Shown one piece after another: positions 7,623 through 17,299 of a DNA stretch of 64,000 bases (within the stretch, counting starts at the first letter, position 1; each line of letters begins with the position of its first letter). The position numbers and the translations under genes were made by a program. The notes beneath the pieces were generated by a model. That model was not told the DNA's origin. It saw only the letters and a list, made by a program, of their open reading frames with translations, and did not search any database. Source of the stretch: Demequina pelophila. GTDB taxonomy: Bacteria > Actinomycetota > Actinomycetes > Actinomycetales > Demequinaceae. The stretch spans positions 55,706 to 119,705 of the forward strand of contig NZ_BBLY01000004.1 in NCBI RefSeq assembly GCF_000971175.1, written 5' to 3'.

Positions 7623-8187
7623 GCCGACCATGGTAGTTGCGCCGCGCACGTGCCCGGCCCCGCCGCGCCAGTTCCACGCCGCCCACCAGCACCGCCACGA
7701 CGAGCCCGCCCAGCAGCGCGCCGGCCGAGTTGAGCAGCACGTCATCGATGTCCGCCACGCGCCCCAGCGTGTACTGCGCCATCTCGATCCCCACGGACAG
7801 CACCACCCCGGCGAACAGCGCCGACAGCACGCGCAGCCAGAATCCGCGCCGTATCAGCGCCGCGATCACCGCGCCCAGCGGCATGAACATCGCCACGTTG
7901 CCGATGAGGTTGAGCCACACGCGCTGGCTCTGGGAGTTGAGCGCCCGGTCGATCTCCTGGAAGGGCGTGAGGTTCACGCTCGCGGCCCCGGTGTGGCTCG
8001 ATGCGAGCGTGTCGCCGATGGTCAGCCACCCGATGACCGCGAGGCAGGCGACCAGCGCCGCCCAGAGGGCGGCACGCGCCCCTCGCCCGCGCATCGTCCC
8101 CAGGACCGCCGCCAGGAGGGTGAGCCCGAGCCCCACGGCCGCGTACGGCACCGAGGACTCGGCTCCGTACGGCACGGCGAACTGCAT
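7585..8187 (-). CDS. VanZ-like family membrane protein
   Basis: 200 aa with about five membrane segments (YAAVGLGLTLLAAVLG, ALWAALVACLAVIGWLTIG, LIGNVAMFMPLGAVIAAL, VLSALFAGVVLSVGIEMAQ, LLGGLVVAVLVGGV). The NLIGNVAMFMPLG and SVGIEMAQ...GRVADIDDVLLNSAGALLG motifs are those of the VanZ superfamily. ATG at 8185-8187 is preceded by AGGAGG. The last dozen codons are read from the tRNA-Lys gene (SSVGRAADF), so the stop lies inside the tRNA. Physiological role unknown. Confidence 0.85.
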   Translation of the reverse strand: MQFAVPYGAESSVPYAAVGLGLTLLAAVLGTMRGRGARAALWAALVACLAVIGWLTIGDTLASSHTGAASVNLTPFQEIDRALNSQSQRVWLNLIGNVAMFMPLGAVIAALIRRGFWLRVLSALFAGVVLSVGIEMAQYTLGRVADIDDVLLNSAGALLGGLVVAVLVGGVELARRGRARARRNYHGRRASSSVGRAADF

Positions 8188-8250
8188 GGCTCCTCCTGGA
8201 AAGTGTCCATCCAGGATCTCACCTTCGTCCCGGGACGATGTACGGCGCGC

Positions 8251-9159
8251 CTAAGCGAGCAGGCCCAGCTCCCCGAAGCCTCGCCACGCCATGGCGACGT
8301 TGAGCGGACGGTCGAGCACCGCCCAGGAGGCGCACTTGGTGACCGCGATGCCGCGCAGTCGCGCCTCGAGGCCGGGGTCGTCGCAGGCGGTGGCGTCGCG
8401 GTACGCCGCGACGGCGAGGCCGACGCCCGCGGCCGGGAGCGCGGTGTAGAGGAAGGAGAGGTCGACGGCGCGGTCGCAGCCGGCCATCTTGCCCCAGTCG
8501 ATGAGCCCGGCGAACGCGCCGTCGATGCCCAGCACATTGGAGCCGTGGGGGTCCGCGTGGGACCACACGCGCTCGGTGGGCCCGGGGGCGGCCAGCGCGC
8601 GAGCCCACACCTCGCGCGCGCCCTGCACGTCCAGCCGCTCGCCGCCCGGCCCGGAGGCCTCGGCCAGCAGGCCGAGCGCCCAGTCGAGATTGTGCTGGCG
8701 GTCGGCGAGGGGGAGGGACTGCTCGGGGTTGAACCAGGCCTCGGGGGCGGCGGGCGCGTGGATCTCCGCGAGCGCGCGGCCCAGCGCCGGCCCCGCGGAT
8801 GCGGCCAGCGGCGCGACGTCCGCGGCGGTGCCCGGCAGCCACGTGACGATGGCCCAGGGCCACGGGTACGGGCCCTGCGGCTCGCCGCGCCGCACCAGGC
8901 GCGGGTGGGGGAAGGTCCAGTCGCGGCCGAGCGCGATCATCAGCCCGGTCTCGCGGTCCAGCGAGCGCACGGCGCTCTCGACGCGGGGGAGTCGCACCGC
9001 GTACTCGGCGCCCAGGCGGAACACCGCCATGTCCCAGCCATCGAAGCGCTCGCCCACCTCGAGGTGCGCCAGCGCGGGCGCCTGCGCCCGGACCAGCTCC
9101 GCGACCAGGTCCGCGCCGATCGACGCGTGCGCGGCGGGCGGGCCCGAGTCTCGGATCAC
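8251..9159 (-). CDS. Aminoglycoside phosphotransferase (APH)-family kinase
   Basis: 302 aa from GTG at 9157-9159, overlapping the upstream stop as GTGA. APH fold marks: VFRLGAEYAVRLPR (ATP-binding lysine position occupied by R), WSHADPHGSNVLG (catalytic Brenner loop HxDxxxxN) and LIDWGKMAGCDRAVDLSFLY (metal-binding D). These proteins phosphorylate small molecules; the substrate cannot be told and antibiotic resistance should not be assumed. Encoded downstream of two Pr6Pr membrane genes. Confidence 0.85.
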   Translation of the reverse strand: MIRDSGPPAAHASIGADLVAELVRAQAPALAHLEVGERFDGWDMAVFRLGAEYAVRLPRVESAVRSLDRETGLMIALGRDWTFPHPRLVRRGEPQGPYPWPWAIVTWLPGTAADVAPLAASAGPALGRALAEIHAPAAPEAWFNPEQSLPLADRQHNLDWALGLLAEASGPGGERLDVQGAREVWARALAAPGPTERVWSHADPHGSNVLGIDGAFAGLIDWGKMAGCDRAVDLSFLYTALPAAGVGLAVAAYRDATACDDPGLEARLRGIAVTKCASWAVLDRPLNVAMAWRGFGELGLLA

Positions 9160-9785
9160 CTCGACTCCACGGCGACCCGTGCATCGTCCACGGTGACCGG
9201 CCGTGTCCGGGGCGTCAGGTACAGCGCGGCGCCCAGGACGAGGCCTGCGACGCAGATCCCCCCGACCACCATGGCGATGCTCGCGTAGCCGTGCGCGGGC
9301 TCGAGGAAGGGGTAGGGCACCCACCCGTCGGTCGCGCCGCGCACCAGCACCACCGCCGCCCAGCCGAGCGGGTACGCGATCACGACCCACAGGCGCGTGA
9401 GCGGCAGCCGCTCGCGCGGCCCCTCGATCAGCCAGTCCACGACGAGCACCACGCCGGACAGCCCATGAACCACCAGGTTGGTCCACCGGGTCAGGTCGTC
9501 CGAGGTGGGCGCGAGGAGCGTCCAGAACACGGCCACCACGATGACCAGGTAGACCGCCGCGGAGGCGCGCAGGTACTCGAGCCACGCGGGTCTCGCGCGG
9601 CCCGTGCGGGTGGCGACCACGATGAGCGCGAACGCCCCGATGAGGTTGGTCTGGATGGTGAAGAACCCGAAGAAGTTCCACAGCACGAGCGTGTCCGCCT
9701 CGACCTGATCCCACATGAGGCGGGCGACGGCGGCGAGCATGAGGAGCGCGGCGCCGATGCGCGCGCCCGAGACAAAGCGGACCAT
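9156..9785 (-). CDS. Pr6Pr family membrane protein, copy 2
   Basis: 209 aa, six predicted membrane helices. Conserved features FFGFFTIQTNLIG, WTNLVVHGLSG and YPLGWAAVVLVRGATDGWVPYPFLEP place it in the Pr6Pr/FAR-17-like integral membrane family of unknown function. Start ATG is six bases after TACCGT with no ribosome site, so probably leaderless. It overlaps the APH gene by four bases. Close paralogue of the adjacent upstream gene. Confidence 0.8.
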   Translation of the reverse strand: MVRFVSGARIGAALLMLAAVARLMWDQVEADTLVLWNFFGFFTIQTNLIGAFALIVVATRTGRARPAWLEYLRASAAVYLVIVVAVFWTLLAPTSDDLTRWTNLVVHGLSGVVLVVDWLIEGPRERLPLTRLWVVIAYPLGWAAVVLVRGATDGWVPYPFLEPAHGYASIAMVVGGICVAGLVLGAALYLTPRTRPVTVDDARVAVESR

Positions 9786-9797
9786 CCCGCGACGGTA

Positions 9798-10427
9798 TCA
9801 GCGGGCGGGCGCCACGGCCCGGGACCGGGCCACGCTCACCGCGCGGCCGGGCGGCGTCCGGAACAGCGCCGCGCCGAGCGCGACTCCCGCGGCGCCGATG
9901 GCACCGATCACCACCGCGATGCCGCCGTAGCCGAGCCCGGGGTGCAGGAAGTCGTAGGGGACCCAGCCGTCGGTGGCGCCGCGGATCAGGACGATCGTGC
10001 ACCACGCCAGCGGATACGCGAGCAGCGCCCCCAGGTGCGCGCGCGGGAGCGGCGCGCGCGGACCCTCGACCAGCCAGTCCCCGACCATCGCAGCGGCGAC
10101 CGCACCGTGCACCACCAGGTTGGCCCAGGTCCACCGGTCGTCGGAGACCGGGGCGAGCACCGGCCAGTACACCGCGACCACGATCACGACGTAGACCGCG
10201 GAGCACGCCCGCAGGTACTCGAGCCACGCGGGACGCGCGTGTCCGGTGAACGGGGCGCCCACGAGCAGTGTGCCGGCGGCGATGAGGTTGGTCTGGATGG
10301 TGAAGTAGCCGAAGAAGTCCCAGGGAACGAGGGTGCCGGCCTCGACCTCGACCCAGAGGAGCCGGGCGACGGCGGCGAGGATGAGCAACGCCATCGCGAT
10401 CCGCGCTCCGGCGATGGTTCGGACCAT
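9798..10427 (-). CDS. Pr6Pr family membrane protein, copy 1
   Basis: 209 aa, same length and motif order as its neighbour (FFGYFTIQTNLIA, ARPAWLEYLRACSAVYVVIVVAVYWPVLAP, YPLAWCTIVLIRGATDGWVPYDFLHP). The two are a tandem duplication, 12 bp apart. ATG follows TAGCGT by six bases (leaderless-type promoter). Function unknown. Confidence 0.8.
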   Translation of the reverse strand: MVRTIAGARIAMALLILAAVARLLWVEVEAGTLVPWDFFGYFTIQTNLIAAGTLLVGAPFTGHARPAWLEYLRACSAVYVVIVVAVYWPVLAPVSDDRWTWANLVVHGAVAAAMVGDWLVEGPRAPLPRAHLGALLAYPLAWCTIVLIRGATDGWVPYDFLHPGLGYGGIAVVIGAIGAAGVALGAALFRTPPGRAVSVARSRAVAPAR

Positions 10428-10661
10428 GCCGCGACGCTATCAACGGGGTTCCAGGGGTGGCCTGGGACCCTTGGCGCTGGCCGCCGGGGCGCCCGGGTAC
10501 CCCGGGGCGCGCCGGGGTGCCGGGGCCAGTGTCTCCGCGGCGCCCGTTCTGGTGCGGCTCTCGCACCGGGCTCCTCAATAGGACCATCGTCTCGCAGTCC
10601 GCGGGGTGGCATCTGGTGCAATGGAGTCCCCGGAAGTAAAAGCGTTGCAAAGGAGCGCGCC

Positions 10662-11039
10662 ATGGCTGTGCTGTCCCCAGTCCTCGACCAAGTCGACGTG
10701 GTCGACCCTCGAGGCCTCGCCGAACGTCGCGGCGTGGGGGTCTTCACCCTCTCGCCCCGTGTCGCCCGGGACGGCTGGCTGGTGCTCTTCTCGATTCTTG
10801 TCACCGTGCTCACGCTGGGCGTCGCCTACCCGTTCGCGCTCGCGGCCGCCGAGCGTGCCAACGCCGAGGCCTCCGCGATCGACGGTCGCCCGCTCACCTT
10901 CACGGGCTCCGGCCGCGACCTCTACCCGATGTGGTTCCTCTGGCTTCCGCTCACCTGGATCACCCTCGGCGTCGCCGCGGTCTGGTGGCTGCCCATGGTG
11001 CGCCAGTGGCGCTGGGAGAACCTGAGGTTCCAGGCATGA
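10662..11039 (+). CDS. DUF898/YjgN-like small membrane protein
   Basis: 125 aa; ATG at 10662 after AGGAG. Two membrane segments (WLVLFSILVTVLTLGVAYPFALAAAERANAE and LYPMWFLWLPLTWITLGVAAVWWLPM) and the closing 'WRWENLRF' are typical of the DUF898 family. Its stop overlaps the start of a small DNA-binding protein. Confidence 0.7.
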   Translation: MAVLSPVLDQVDVVDPRGLAERRGVGVFTLSPRVARDGWLVLFSILVTVLTLGVAYPFALAAAERANAEASAIDGRPLTFTGSGRDLYPMWFLWLPLTWITLGVAAVWWLPMVRQWRWENLRFQA

Positions 11040-11305
11040 GCCCCGAGAGGCTCCGGCCGGCGCTGGGCGAGACGATCCCGCGCCGCGTCGCCTCGTTCCT
11101 CACCCCGCGCGAGATGGAGCTGCTAGGCGGCTACCTCGCGGGCGAGGACGAGGCCGAGCTGGCCGAGCGACTGGGCTACCCGAGCGAGGGCTCCGTGCGG
11201 GTCAAGCTCAATCGCATCCGCTGGTACGTCGCGGCGGCGCTGCCCAAGGACGATGCGGCGCGGGCGGACCTGACGGCTCGCCGAGGAGTGAGCGCGCCTC
11301 AGTAG
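11036..11305 (+). CDS. Small helix-turn-helix protein
   Basis: 89 aa, ATG overlapping the previous stop (ATGA, 11036-11039). SFLTPREMELLGGYLAGEDEAELAERLGYPSEGSVRVKLNRIRWYVAAAL is a LuxR/sigma-region-4-like HTH covering most of the protein. A stand-alone DNA-binding protein coupled to a membrane protein may form a simple sensor pair; this is inference. Confidence 0.7.
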   Translation: MSPERLRPALGETIPRRVASFLTPREMELLGGYLAGEDEAELAERLGYPSEGSVRVKLNRIRWYVAAALPKDDAARADLTARRGVSAPQ

Positions 11306-11317
11306 CCGATGCGCGGG

Positions 11318-11402
11318 TCGGGCTGGTAGCCCGGCCCGCGCCGGGCGCGGGGGCACCACCCTGCCCGCGCCGGGCGCGGCAGTACCTCCTGCCCGCGTCG
11401 GG
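11318..11402. repeat. GC-rich tandem repeat after the HTH gene
   Basis: Three degenerate copies of CCCGCGCCGGGCGCGG separated by about 10 bp (GGGCACCACCC, AGTACCTCC). Each copy is itself nearly palindromic, so the region can form several stems and may end transcription of the preceding operon. Confidence 0.5.
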
Positions 11403-11480
11403 CATGGGAAGGCCGCGCGCCTGCTGCTCACGTGAGTGGCGCTGGCGCGCGGCCGACGGTGGGATTCGAGTGCTGCGACC

Positions 11481-11771
11481 TCAGACGCGCGCGGCGAAGG
11501 TGAGGCAGTCGGCGACGTCGGTCGAGCCGCCCACGGCGATCGAGTCCGCGGTGCACATGAGGTCCGCGTTGTGCTTGCAGTCCTCGCGCGAGCAGGCGCC
11601 CACGGCGGCGGTCGCGTCGGCGCCGCCCTTGTGCTCGGTGTCGACGAAGGTGTTGCAGTGTGCGTGCTGGCCGCCCACGGAGATGGCGGCGGCGTGGCAG
11701 CCGTCGTGGTTGTAGCCGCACGATGCGACCGAGCACGACGAGACGATGGGAAGACCGATGGAGACGGGCAT
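11481..11771 (-). CDS. DUF1540 cysteine-rich protein (two DUF1540 repeats)
   Basis: 96 aa from ATG at 11769-11771, preceded by an ideal AGGAGG. Two copies of the DUF1540 pattern: CSVASCGYNHDGCHAAAISV...HCNTF (residues about 14-44) and CSREDCKHNADLMCTADSIAV...DCLTF (about 60-92). Each has four or five spaced cysteines, presumably binding metal. Role unknown. Confidence 0.85.
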   Translation of the reverse strand: MPVSIGLPIVSSCSVASCGYNHDGCHAAAISVGGQHAHCNTFVDTEHKGGADATAAVGACSREDCKHNADLMCTADSIAVGGSTDVADCLTFAARV

Positions 11772-11990
11772 GGTGACCTCCTGAGGTGGGCCCAGCGGTG
11801 GGCCGTGACGTCTGTTGACGGTCTTTACGCTATCGCTTTCCGAAGGCAATTCCGACCGAATTCGACTTATGCGCACAAGGTTTTCGGAATTCGAATTCGG
11901 GGATTACGCGGGTGCGTTATTGCGCAAATGCGGGCCGGCCCCGGGGCGGTGTCGGCGCCGGGGCTGAGCGGCCCGTCTACCTGCCGGGAT
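11772..11990. promoter_or_regulatory. AT-rich promoter region upstream of the DUF1540 gene
   Basis: Between 11810 and 11930 base composition drops markedly from the surrounding GC. It holds three GAATTCG words (11859, 11893, 11899), TTTACGCTATCGCTTT and TTATTGCGCAAA. The strong ribosome site and this AT-rich leader suggest a well-expressed or regulated gene. I cannot assign -35/-10 boxes with certainty. Confidence 0.4.
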
Positions 11991-11997
11991 GTACGAG

Positions 11998-12032
11998 AAC
12001 GCTGCCGCGAGCAAGGTGCTCGCGGCAGCGTT
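11998..12032 (-). terminator. Rho-independent-like terminator after the Tat-exported protein
   Basis: Perfect 15-bp stem (11998-12012 with 12018-12032, 5-nt loop) built on AACGCTGCCGCGAGC. It lies 37 nt beyond the stop of the minus-strand gene. The T tract is weak, as is usual in actinobacteria. Confidence 0.7.
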
Positions 12033-12068
12033 GTTCCCCGATGGTCGGCGTCGGCTCTTCGATCTTGT

Positions 12069-12524
12069 CTATGCGGAGGCTGGAGTGAGTGTCATGGTTT
12101 CGGTTGCCGAGCCGCGGGGCGCGCCGTCCGGGCCGAAGACGGCGATGCTGACCGGGTAGGTGGCCTGGTTCTCGCCGCCTGCCGTGACCATGAACTCGAC
12201 ATCTTGCTCGGCGCCCTGCCACAGGTAGGTGTCGTCTCCGACCCTTGTCCACTGCGGATTCGGCCACGCCCCTGCCAGGGTCGGAAGGGCGAAGGCGGCC
12301 GGAGCCGAGATCTGCACGCCCGACATTGTCGCAAGGGCGGGAATGGTGAACTTGACGTGGTTCGGGCCTGCGGGCTCGTGCGTGATGGGCGCCGGCGGTG
12401 CGCAAGGCTTGGGCTCGGTGCTGGCGCACGCGGCGGCCGGCGCAGCAGTGGCCACCAGGATGGCCGGCGCCGCCCAGGCGGCGCCTTGGACGATCCGGCG
12501 GCGGGAGATCTGGGAATTGGGCAC
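12069..12524 (-). CDS. Tat-exported hypothetical protein
   Basis: 151 aa from GTG at 12522-12524, chosen because GGAGG lies eight bases upstream; the longer ATG start at 12620 lacks one. The N-terminus SRRRIVQGAAWAAPAILVATAAPAAACA is a twin-arginine signal peptide, perhaps cleaved after AAACA or AAA. The mature part (PNHVKFTIPALATMSGVQISAPAAFALP... FMVTAGGENQATYPVSIAVFGPDG) looks beta-rich, as in small Ig-like secreted proteins. No family recognised. Confidence 0.72.
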   Translation of the reverse strand: MPNSQISRRRIVQGAAWAAPAILVATAAPAAACASTEPKPCAPPAPITHEPAGPNHVKFTIPALATMSGVQISAPAAFALPTLAGAWPNPQWTRVGDDTYLWQGAEQDVEFMVTAGGENQATYPVSIAVFGPDGAPRGSATETMTLTPASA

Positions 12525-12666
12525 GACGAAGTCCTCCACGCGAATGAATGGGTGAGTCACCGGGCCTGCGATGCCGCGTCCGCGCGCGCCGAGGATGCGC
12601 GGGAGGGTGACGTTCGTCACACACTACGGACCTAAGAGCATGCTCCGCATGGGACCTTCGTCGCGA

Positions 12667-13077
12667 TTATCGAGGTGTTTCGGTCGCCGCGCCGGCGGAG
12701 CCCGCAGCCGCCTGCTCGGCCTCCCGCTCGGCCTCCCGCCGCGCCATCGCCTCGCGGCGCTTGACCTGATAGCGCGCGTCGAGTTCCGCATCGTCCCATG
12801 CGCACGCGAGGCCGTCGCCGGCGCCGAACTTCTCGAGGTGGTTCTGCACGATCCCCATGAGCGGGAACACGTCCGCCTCCCCCTCGCCGGAGACGGTGAT
12901 CTCGAGCGACGCATCGGTCGCGACCAGCGTCGCGACCGTGCCTTCGCGGCGGACGATGCCGGCCCCCGCCTCGGGGTCGAAGCTCGCCTCGATCTTCCGG
13001 GACAGGTGGGAGCACAGCTGCTTGCCGTAGCGCGCGGGGCGGTCGGTGCGGGCGCGGCCGGTGACGGAGAGGGGCAT
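12667..13077 (-). CDS. DUF2218 domain protein
   Basis: 136 aa. TDRPARYGKQLCSHLSRKIEA, DASLEITVSGEGEADVFPLMGIVQNHLEKFGAGDGL are the DUF2218 core. The C-terminus is a charged helical tail (RREAMARREAEREAEQAA). DUF2218 genes often sit beside siderophore uptake genes, and here it lies 8 bp after the ABC transporter ATPase, so it is probably the last gene of the iron operon. Confidence 0.82.
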   Translation of the reverse strand: MPLSVTGRARTDRPARYGKQLCSHLSRKIEASFDPEAGAGIVRREGTVATLVATDASLEITVSGEGEADVFPLMGIVQNHLEKFGAGDGLACAWDDAELDARYQVKRREAMARREAEREAEQAAAGSAGAATETPR

Positions 13078-13085
13078 GGCGGTCC

Positions 13086-13840
<755 letters not shown>

Positions 13841-13844
<4 letters not shown>

Positions 13845-14959
13845 GAGCGGGCCTCCTTGACCAGCAGCCACAGGAACCAGGTGCCGCCCACGAGGGCGAC
13901 GAGCGAGCCGACCGTGCCGTTGAACCGCAGCACGTGCTGCAGGACGGTCTGCGCCGTGACGAGCGCCGCGACCGCGACGAGCGCCGCCGCGACCATGTTG
14001 ACGCGGTGGCGATACGTGCGCGTGAGGCGGTACGCGAGGTTCGCGACCACCACGCCCAGGAACGTCAGCGGCCCGACGAGCGCGGTGGACGCCGCGACCA
14101 GCAGGGCGACGATCCCCATCGCGAGGGTGACCGTGCGCCGGTAGTCGACGCCCAGTCCGATCGCGCGCTCGCGGCCCAGCGTGAGCACGTCGAGGCGCGG
14201 CGCGAGCCACCAGGCGGCCCCGCCGCACAGGGCGAGCAGCGCCGCGGCGGTCGCGAGCAGGCGGAGGTCGACGGCGGTGAAGGACGCGAACAGGTCCGAC
14301 ATGAGCGCGTCGTACTGATTCGGGTCCATGGTGCGCAGCAGGAACGACGTGAGCGAGCCGAACAGCGTCCCGCCGATGACGCCCACGAGCAGCAGCGTGT
14401 ACAGCCCGCGCGAGCCGTCGCCGATGAGCCACCGGTACAGCACCAGCGCGAGCCCCGTCATGAGCAGCGTGTTCGCGGCGAACGCGCCCACCGGCCCCAG
14501 CACCGCGGACGCGCTGTTCCCGGTCGCCGTCACCACGGACGCGGCCGCGAGCACGTACAGCGAGTCCATACCCATGATCCCGGGCGTGAGGATGCGGTTG
14601 TGGGTGATGGTGTGGAACACCACCGTCGACACGGCGATGGCCGCGCCCACGACGGCGAGCGCGCCCAGCGTGGCCGCGCGCCGCGGCAGCGCGAAGTCCC
14701 AGTGCCCGTCGACGCCGTAGGTGAGGAACGCCGCGGATGCGGCGAGCGCGATCAGCGTGAGGATTCCCAGGACGAGGCGCGTGCGGCCCGCCCGGGGACG
14801 ATGCGGTGCCTGGGCGGTCGCCGCGGCGACCTGGCCTGTGGGGTCGGCCGGGCCGCCCGGGCGAGGGGAGGCCGGGGCGGGGGAGCCCGCCGGGGTGACC
14901 GGTGCATCGTCCATGGTCGCGCCCCTTCCGGGCCGTGCGGCGACGTCAAGCGGAGGCAT
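13841..14959 (-). CDS. Iron-siderophore ABC transporter permease (FecCD family), second subunit
   Basis: 372 aa with an unusual 60-residue Pro/Ala-rich cytoplasmic N-terminus before the first helix (LVLGILTLIALAASAAFLTYG). About nine to ten helices; THNRILTPGIMGMDSLYVLAAA and LTFLGVVVANLAYRL match FecCD transporters. It overlaps the first permease gene by 14 bp. An internal ATG at 14914 would remove part of the N-terminal extension. Confidence 0.88.
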
Positions 14960-15935
14960 AGCGATTCCCCTTCCTCAGTACGAGCACGAGGAACGCGCCG
15001 GCGCCGAGCACGCCCACGATGGTGCCCACGGGCACCTCGTACGGGTGGATGATCAGGCGGCCGACGATGTCGCACGCGAGCACGAGCGCGGCGCCGCCCA
15101 GGGCCGTCGCGGGCAGGGTGCGGCGCAGGTTGTCTCCCGCGATGAGCGTGACGACGTTGGGGACGATGAGCCCCAGGAACGGGATCGCGCCCACGGTGGT
15201 GACCACGACGGCCGTGGTGAAGGCCGTGATCGCGAGACCGGCGCCCAGGATGAGGCGGTAGGGCACGCCGATGCTCGTCGCGAAGGCCTCGCCCATGCCG
15301 GCCGCGGTGAGCTGGCGCGCGAACGCGTACGCGAGGACGGCGGCGGCGCCCGCGAGCCACAGGGTCTCGTAGCGGCCCTGGAGGACGCCGGAGAAGTCGC
15401 CGTTCATCCACACGCTGATGGCCTGGGTGAGGTTGGCGCGGTAGGCGAGGAGCTCGGCGAGGGCGCCGAAGATCGCGCCCAGCATGATGCCCAGCAGCGG
15501 CACCATCATGGGGTCCGGCAGGCGCAGGCGCTGGATGAGGCCCACGAACAGCGCGGTGCCGGCGAGGGCGAACACGGTCGCGACGCCGATCTTCGCGAGC
15601 ACCGGCGCGGAGGCGAAGAACAGGAGCGCGACCACCAGGCCCAGCCCGGCCGCCTCGATGGTGCCGGCGGTGCTGGGGGAGACGAAGCGGTTGCGCGTGA
15701 GGTGCTGCATGATGAGGCCCGCGACCGCCATCGCCGCACCCGTGAGGATGAGCGCGAGCGTGCGCGGGATGCGCGACACCGTGACCACCTGGAGCTGCGC
15801 GGGGTCGGACCAGAGCGTGGACAGGTCGAGGGTCGCGGCGCCGACCAGCAGCGAGACGCCCCCGAGCACGACGACGGCTGCCGCCGCCGCCCAGGGGGCG
15901 ACGGCGGCAGCGCGCGTGCGGGTGGGAGCCGTCAC
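14946..15935 (-). CDS. Iron-siderophore ABC transporter permease (FecCD family), first subunit
   Basis: 329 aa from GTG at 15933-15935, 1 bp after the binding-protein stop. [46 protein letters not shown] is the classic FecCD motif ('R.PR...A...G..L...G...Q...RNPLA.P...G...GA'). Pairs with the downstream permease to form the membrane channel. Confidence 0.92.
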   Translation of the reverse strand: MTAPTRTRAAAVAPWAAAAAVVVLGGVSLLVGAATLDLSTLWSDPAQLQVVTVSRIPRTLALILTGAAMAVAGLIMQHLTRNRFVSPSTAGTIEAAGLGLVVALLFFASAPVLAKIGVATVFALAGTALFVGLIQRLRLPDPMMVPLLGIMLGAIFGALAELLAYRANLTQAISVWMNGDFSGVLQGRYETLWLAGAAAVLAYAFARQLTAAGMGEAFATSIGVPYRLILGAGLAITAFTTAVVVTTVGAIPFLGLIVPNVVTLIAGDNLRRTLPATALGGAALVLACDIVGRLIIHPYEVPVGTIVGVLGAGAFLVLVLRKGNRYASA

Positions 15936-15936
15936 G

Positions 15937-16974
15937 TCAGCCGACGAGCTCCGCGACCTCGTCGAGCACGGTGTCGAGGGCCGTGAGGCCGCCGAAGGAG
16001 AGGTACCACGACGGGGTGTCGACGAATGCGATGGCGCCGGTCTGGCCCGCGGACGTGCCGTTGACCAGGGCGTTGTCCATGAGCACCTGGGCGCTGTCGC
16101 CCTCGCGGCCGATCGCGGCGTCGCGGTCGAGCACCACGATCATGTCGGGGTCGACCTCCGCGATGTACTCGTAGGAGACGGCGTCGCCGTGGGTGTCGAT
16201 GGCGATCTGGTCGGTCGCCGGCTCGACGCCCAGCCAGGTGTAGAAGAAGTCGAAGCGGCCGTCCTCGGCGGCGCCGTAGGCGCTCACCTTGCCGCCGGTG
16301 GTGAGGAGCACCAGGCCGGTGCCCGCGTCGGCGGCGTCCGCCTTGATCGCCGCGGCCTCCTCCTCGATCGCGGCGAGCGCCGCGTCGGCCTCCTCCGCGA
16401 CGTCGAAGATCGCGCCGACGGTGGCGACGTTGCGGTCGAGGCTCGCGAGGAACGCGTCCGTGCCGCGGTCGAAGCTGAGGTCGATCGCGGGCGCGATCTT
16501 CTCCATCTCCGGCAGGGTCTCCGCGGAGCGGCCGCCCACGATGATGAGGTCCGGCTCCGCGGCGTTGATCGCCTCGTAGTCCGGCTCGAAGAGCGTGCCG
16601 CCGTTGGTGGTGGTCTCCGTGTAGGGCTCGAGGTACCCCGGCATCGCGTGGTGGGGGATGACGACGACCGCGTCGCCCAGGCCCAGCGTGTCGAGCGTGT
16701 CGAGGATGGCGTGCTCGAAGACCACCACGCGCGTGGGGTTCGTGGGGACGGTGACGTCGCCCGTCGCGGTGGCGACGGTGACCTCGGCGGCGGTCTCGGT
16801 GGTCTCCGCGGTGTCGGCGGCCTCCGTGGTCGTCTCCTGGGCCGCGGACTCGGTGGTCGCGGCGGCGTCGGCCGCGTCGGCGGCGGTGGTGGCCTCGCCC
16901 GAGGCGCACGCGGCGAGCGCGAGGGTGGCCAGGAGGGCGAGGGCGGACGCGCGCGGCAGGCGTGCGAGGGACAT
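15937..16974 (-). CDS. Siderophore-binding lipoprotein of the ABC transporter
   Basis: 345 aa. Lipobox LAAC with C23 as the acylated cysteine, then a Thr/Ala/Glu-rich linker to about residue 65. The periplasmic-binding fold type III follows ([66 protein letters not shown]). It resembles the YclQ/FatB petrobactin-type binding proteins. First gene of the iron operon, 45 bp downstream of an IdeR-type box. Confidence 0.9.
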   Translation of the reverse strand: MSLARLPRASALALLATLALAACASGEATTAADAADAAATTESAAQETTTEAADTAETTETAAEVTVATATGDVTVPTNPTRVVVFEHAILDTLDTLGLGDAVVVIPHHAMPGYLEPYTETTTNGGTLFEPDYEAINAAEPDLIIVGGRSAETLPEMEKIAPAIDLSFDRGTDAFLASLDRNVATVGAIFDVAEEADAALAAIEEEAAAIKADAADAGTGLVLLTTGGKVSAYGAAEDGRFDFFYTWLGVEPATDQIAIDTHGDAVSYEYIAEVDPDMIVVLDRDAAIGREGDSAQVLMDNALVNGTSAGQTGAIAFVDTPSWYLSFGGLTALDTVLDEVAELVG

Positions 16975-17018
16975 GGTTCTCCTTTGAGGACGTGTGACAG
17001 AGGGCGACGTCGTGTGAG

Positions 17019-17037
17019 GTCAGGCTTGCCTTACCTC
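17019..17037 (-). promoter_or_regulatory. DtxR/IdeR-type iron box upstream of the siderophore operon
   Basis: On the minus strand the 19 bp read GAGGTAAGGCAAGCCTGAC, close to the IdeR/DtxR consensus TWAGGTTAGSCTAACCTWA, with the inner dyad AGG-TAAGGCAAGC-CT. It lies 45-63 bp upstream of the binding-protein start, a good place to repress the operon when Fe2+ is plentiful. Confidence 0.78.
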
Positions 17038-17120
17038 GGGCCGGGATTAACGCTAGTGATTCGTTGCGTAATGTCAAGCCGGATCGTCCGGCGGGCCGGG
17101 ATGGCGCGCCCTTCCCAGCC

Positions 17121-17215
17121 GCCGCATCGGTCCCGGCCGGGCCGCCCCATCGTCCACTGCGGCGCCCCCGCCGGGCCGCCGCATCGTCCCTTGCCGGACC
17201 GCCGCATCGTCCCCG
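17121..17215. repeat. Intergenic cluster of GCATCGTCC-type repeats
   Basis: Four variants of GCCGCATCGTCCC occur within 95 bp (17121, 17145, 17178, 17201); two carry the exact genome-wide word GCATCGTCC (17181-17189 and 17204-17212). The spacers are GC-rich (CCGGCCGGG). The only place in the window where the motif is clustered. Confidence 0.6.
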
Positions 17216-17299
17216 GCCGGGAACAAATCCGGCCGTGCGAGCGTCTTTCGGGGTGTACCCACCACGGCGCGACGCCGCGTGGGGCGCTCGACAGAGACC

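Noticed and set aside
8251..9159. Antibiotic resistance gene call for the APH-family protein
   Set aside because: The fold is shared by many small-molecule kinases, and nothing in the sequence indicates an aminoglycoside substrate.
8251..10650. Open frame of 799 codons on the minus strand
   Set aside because: Only its last 302 codons match a protein family (APH). The rest is the antisense or off-frame reading of the Pr6Pr genes in GC-rich DNA.
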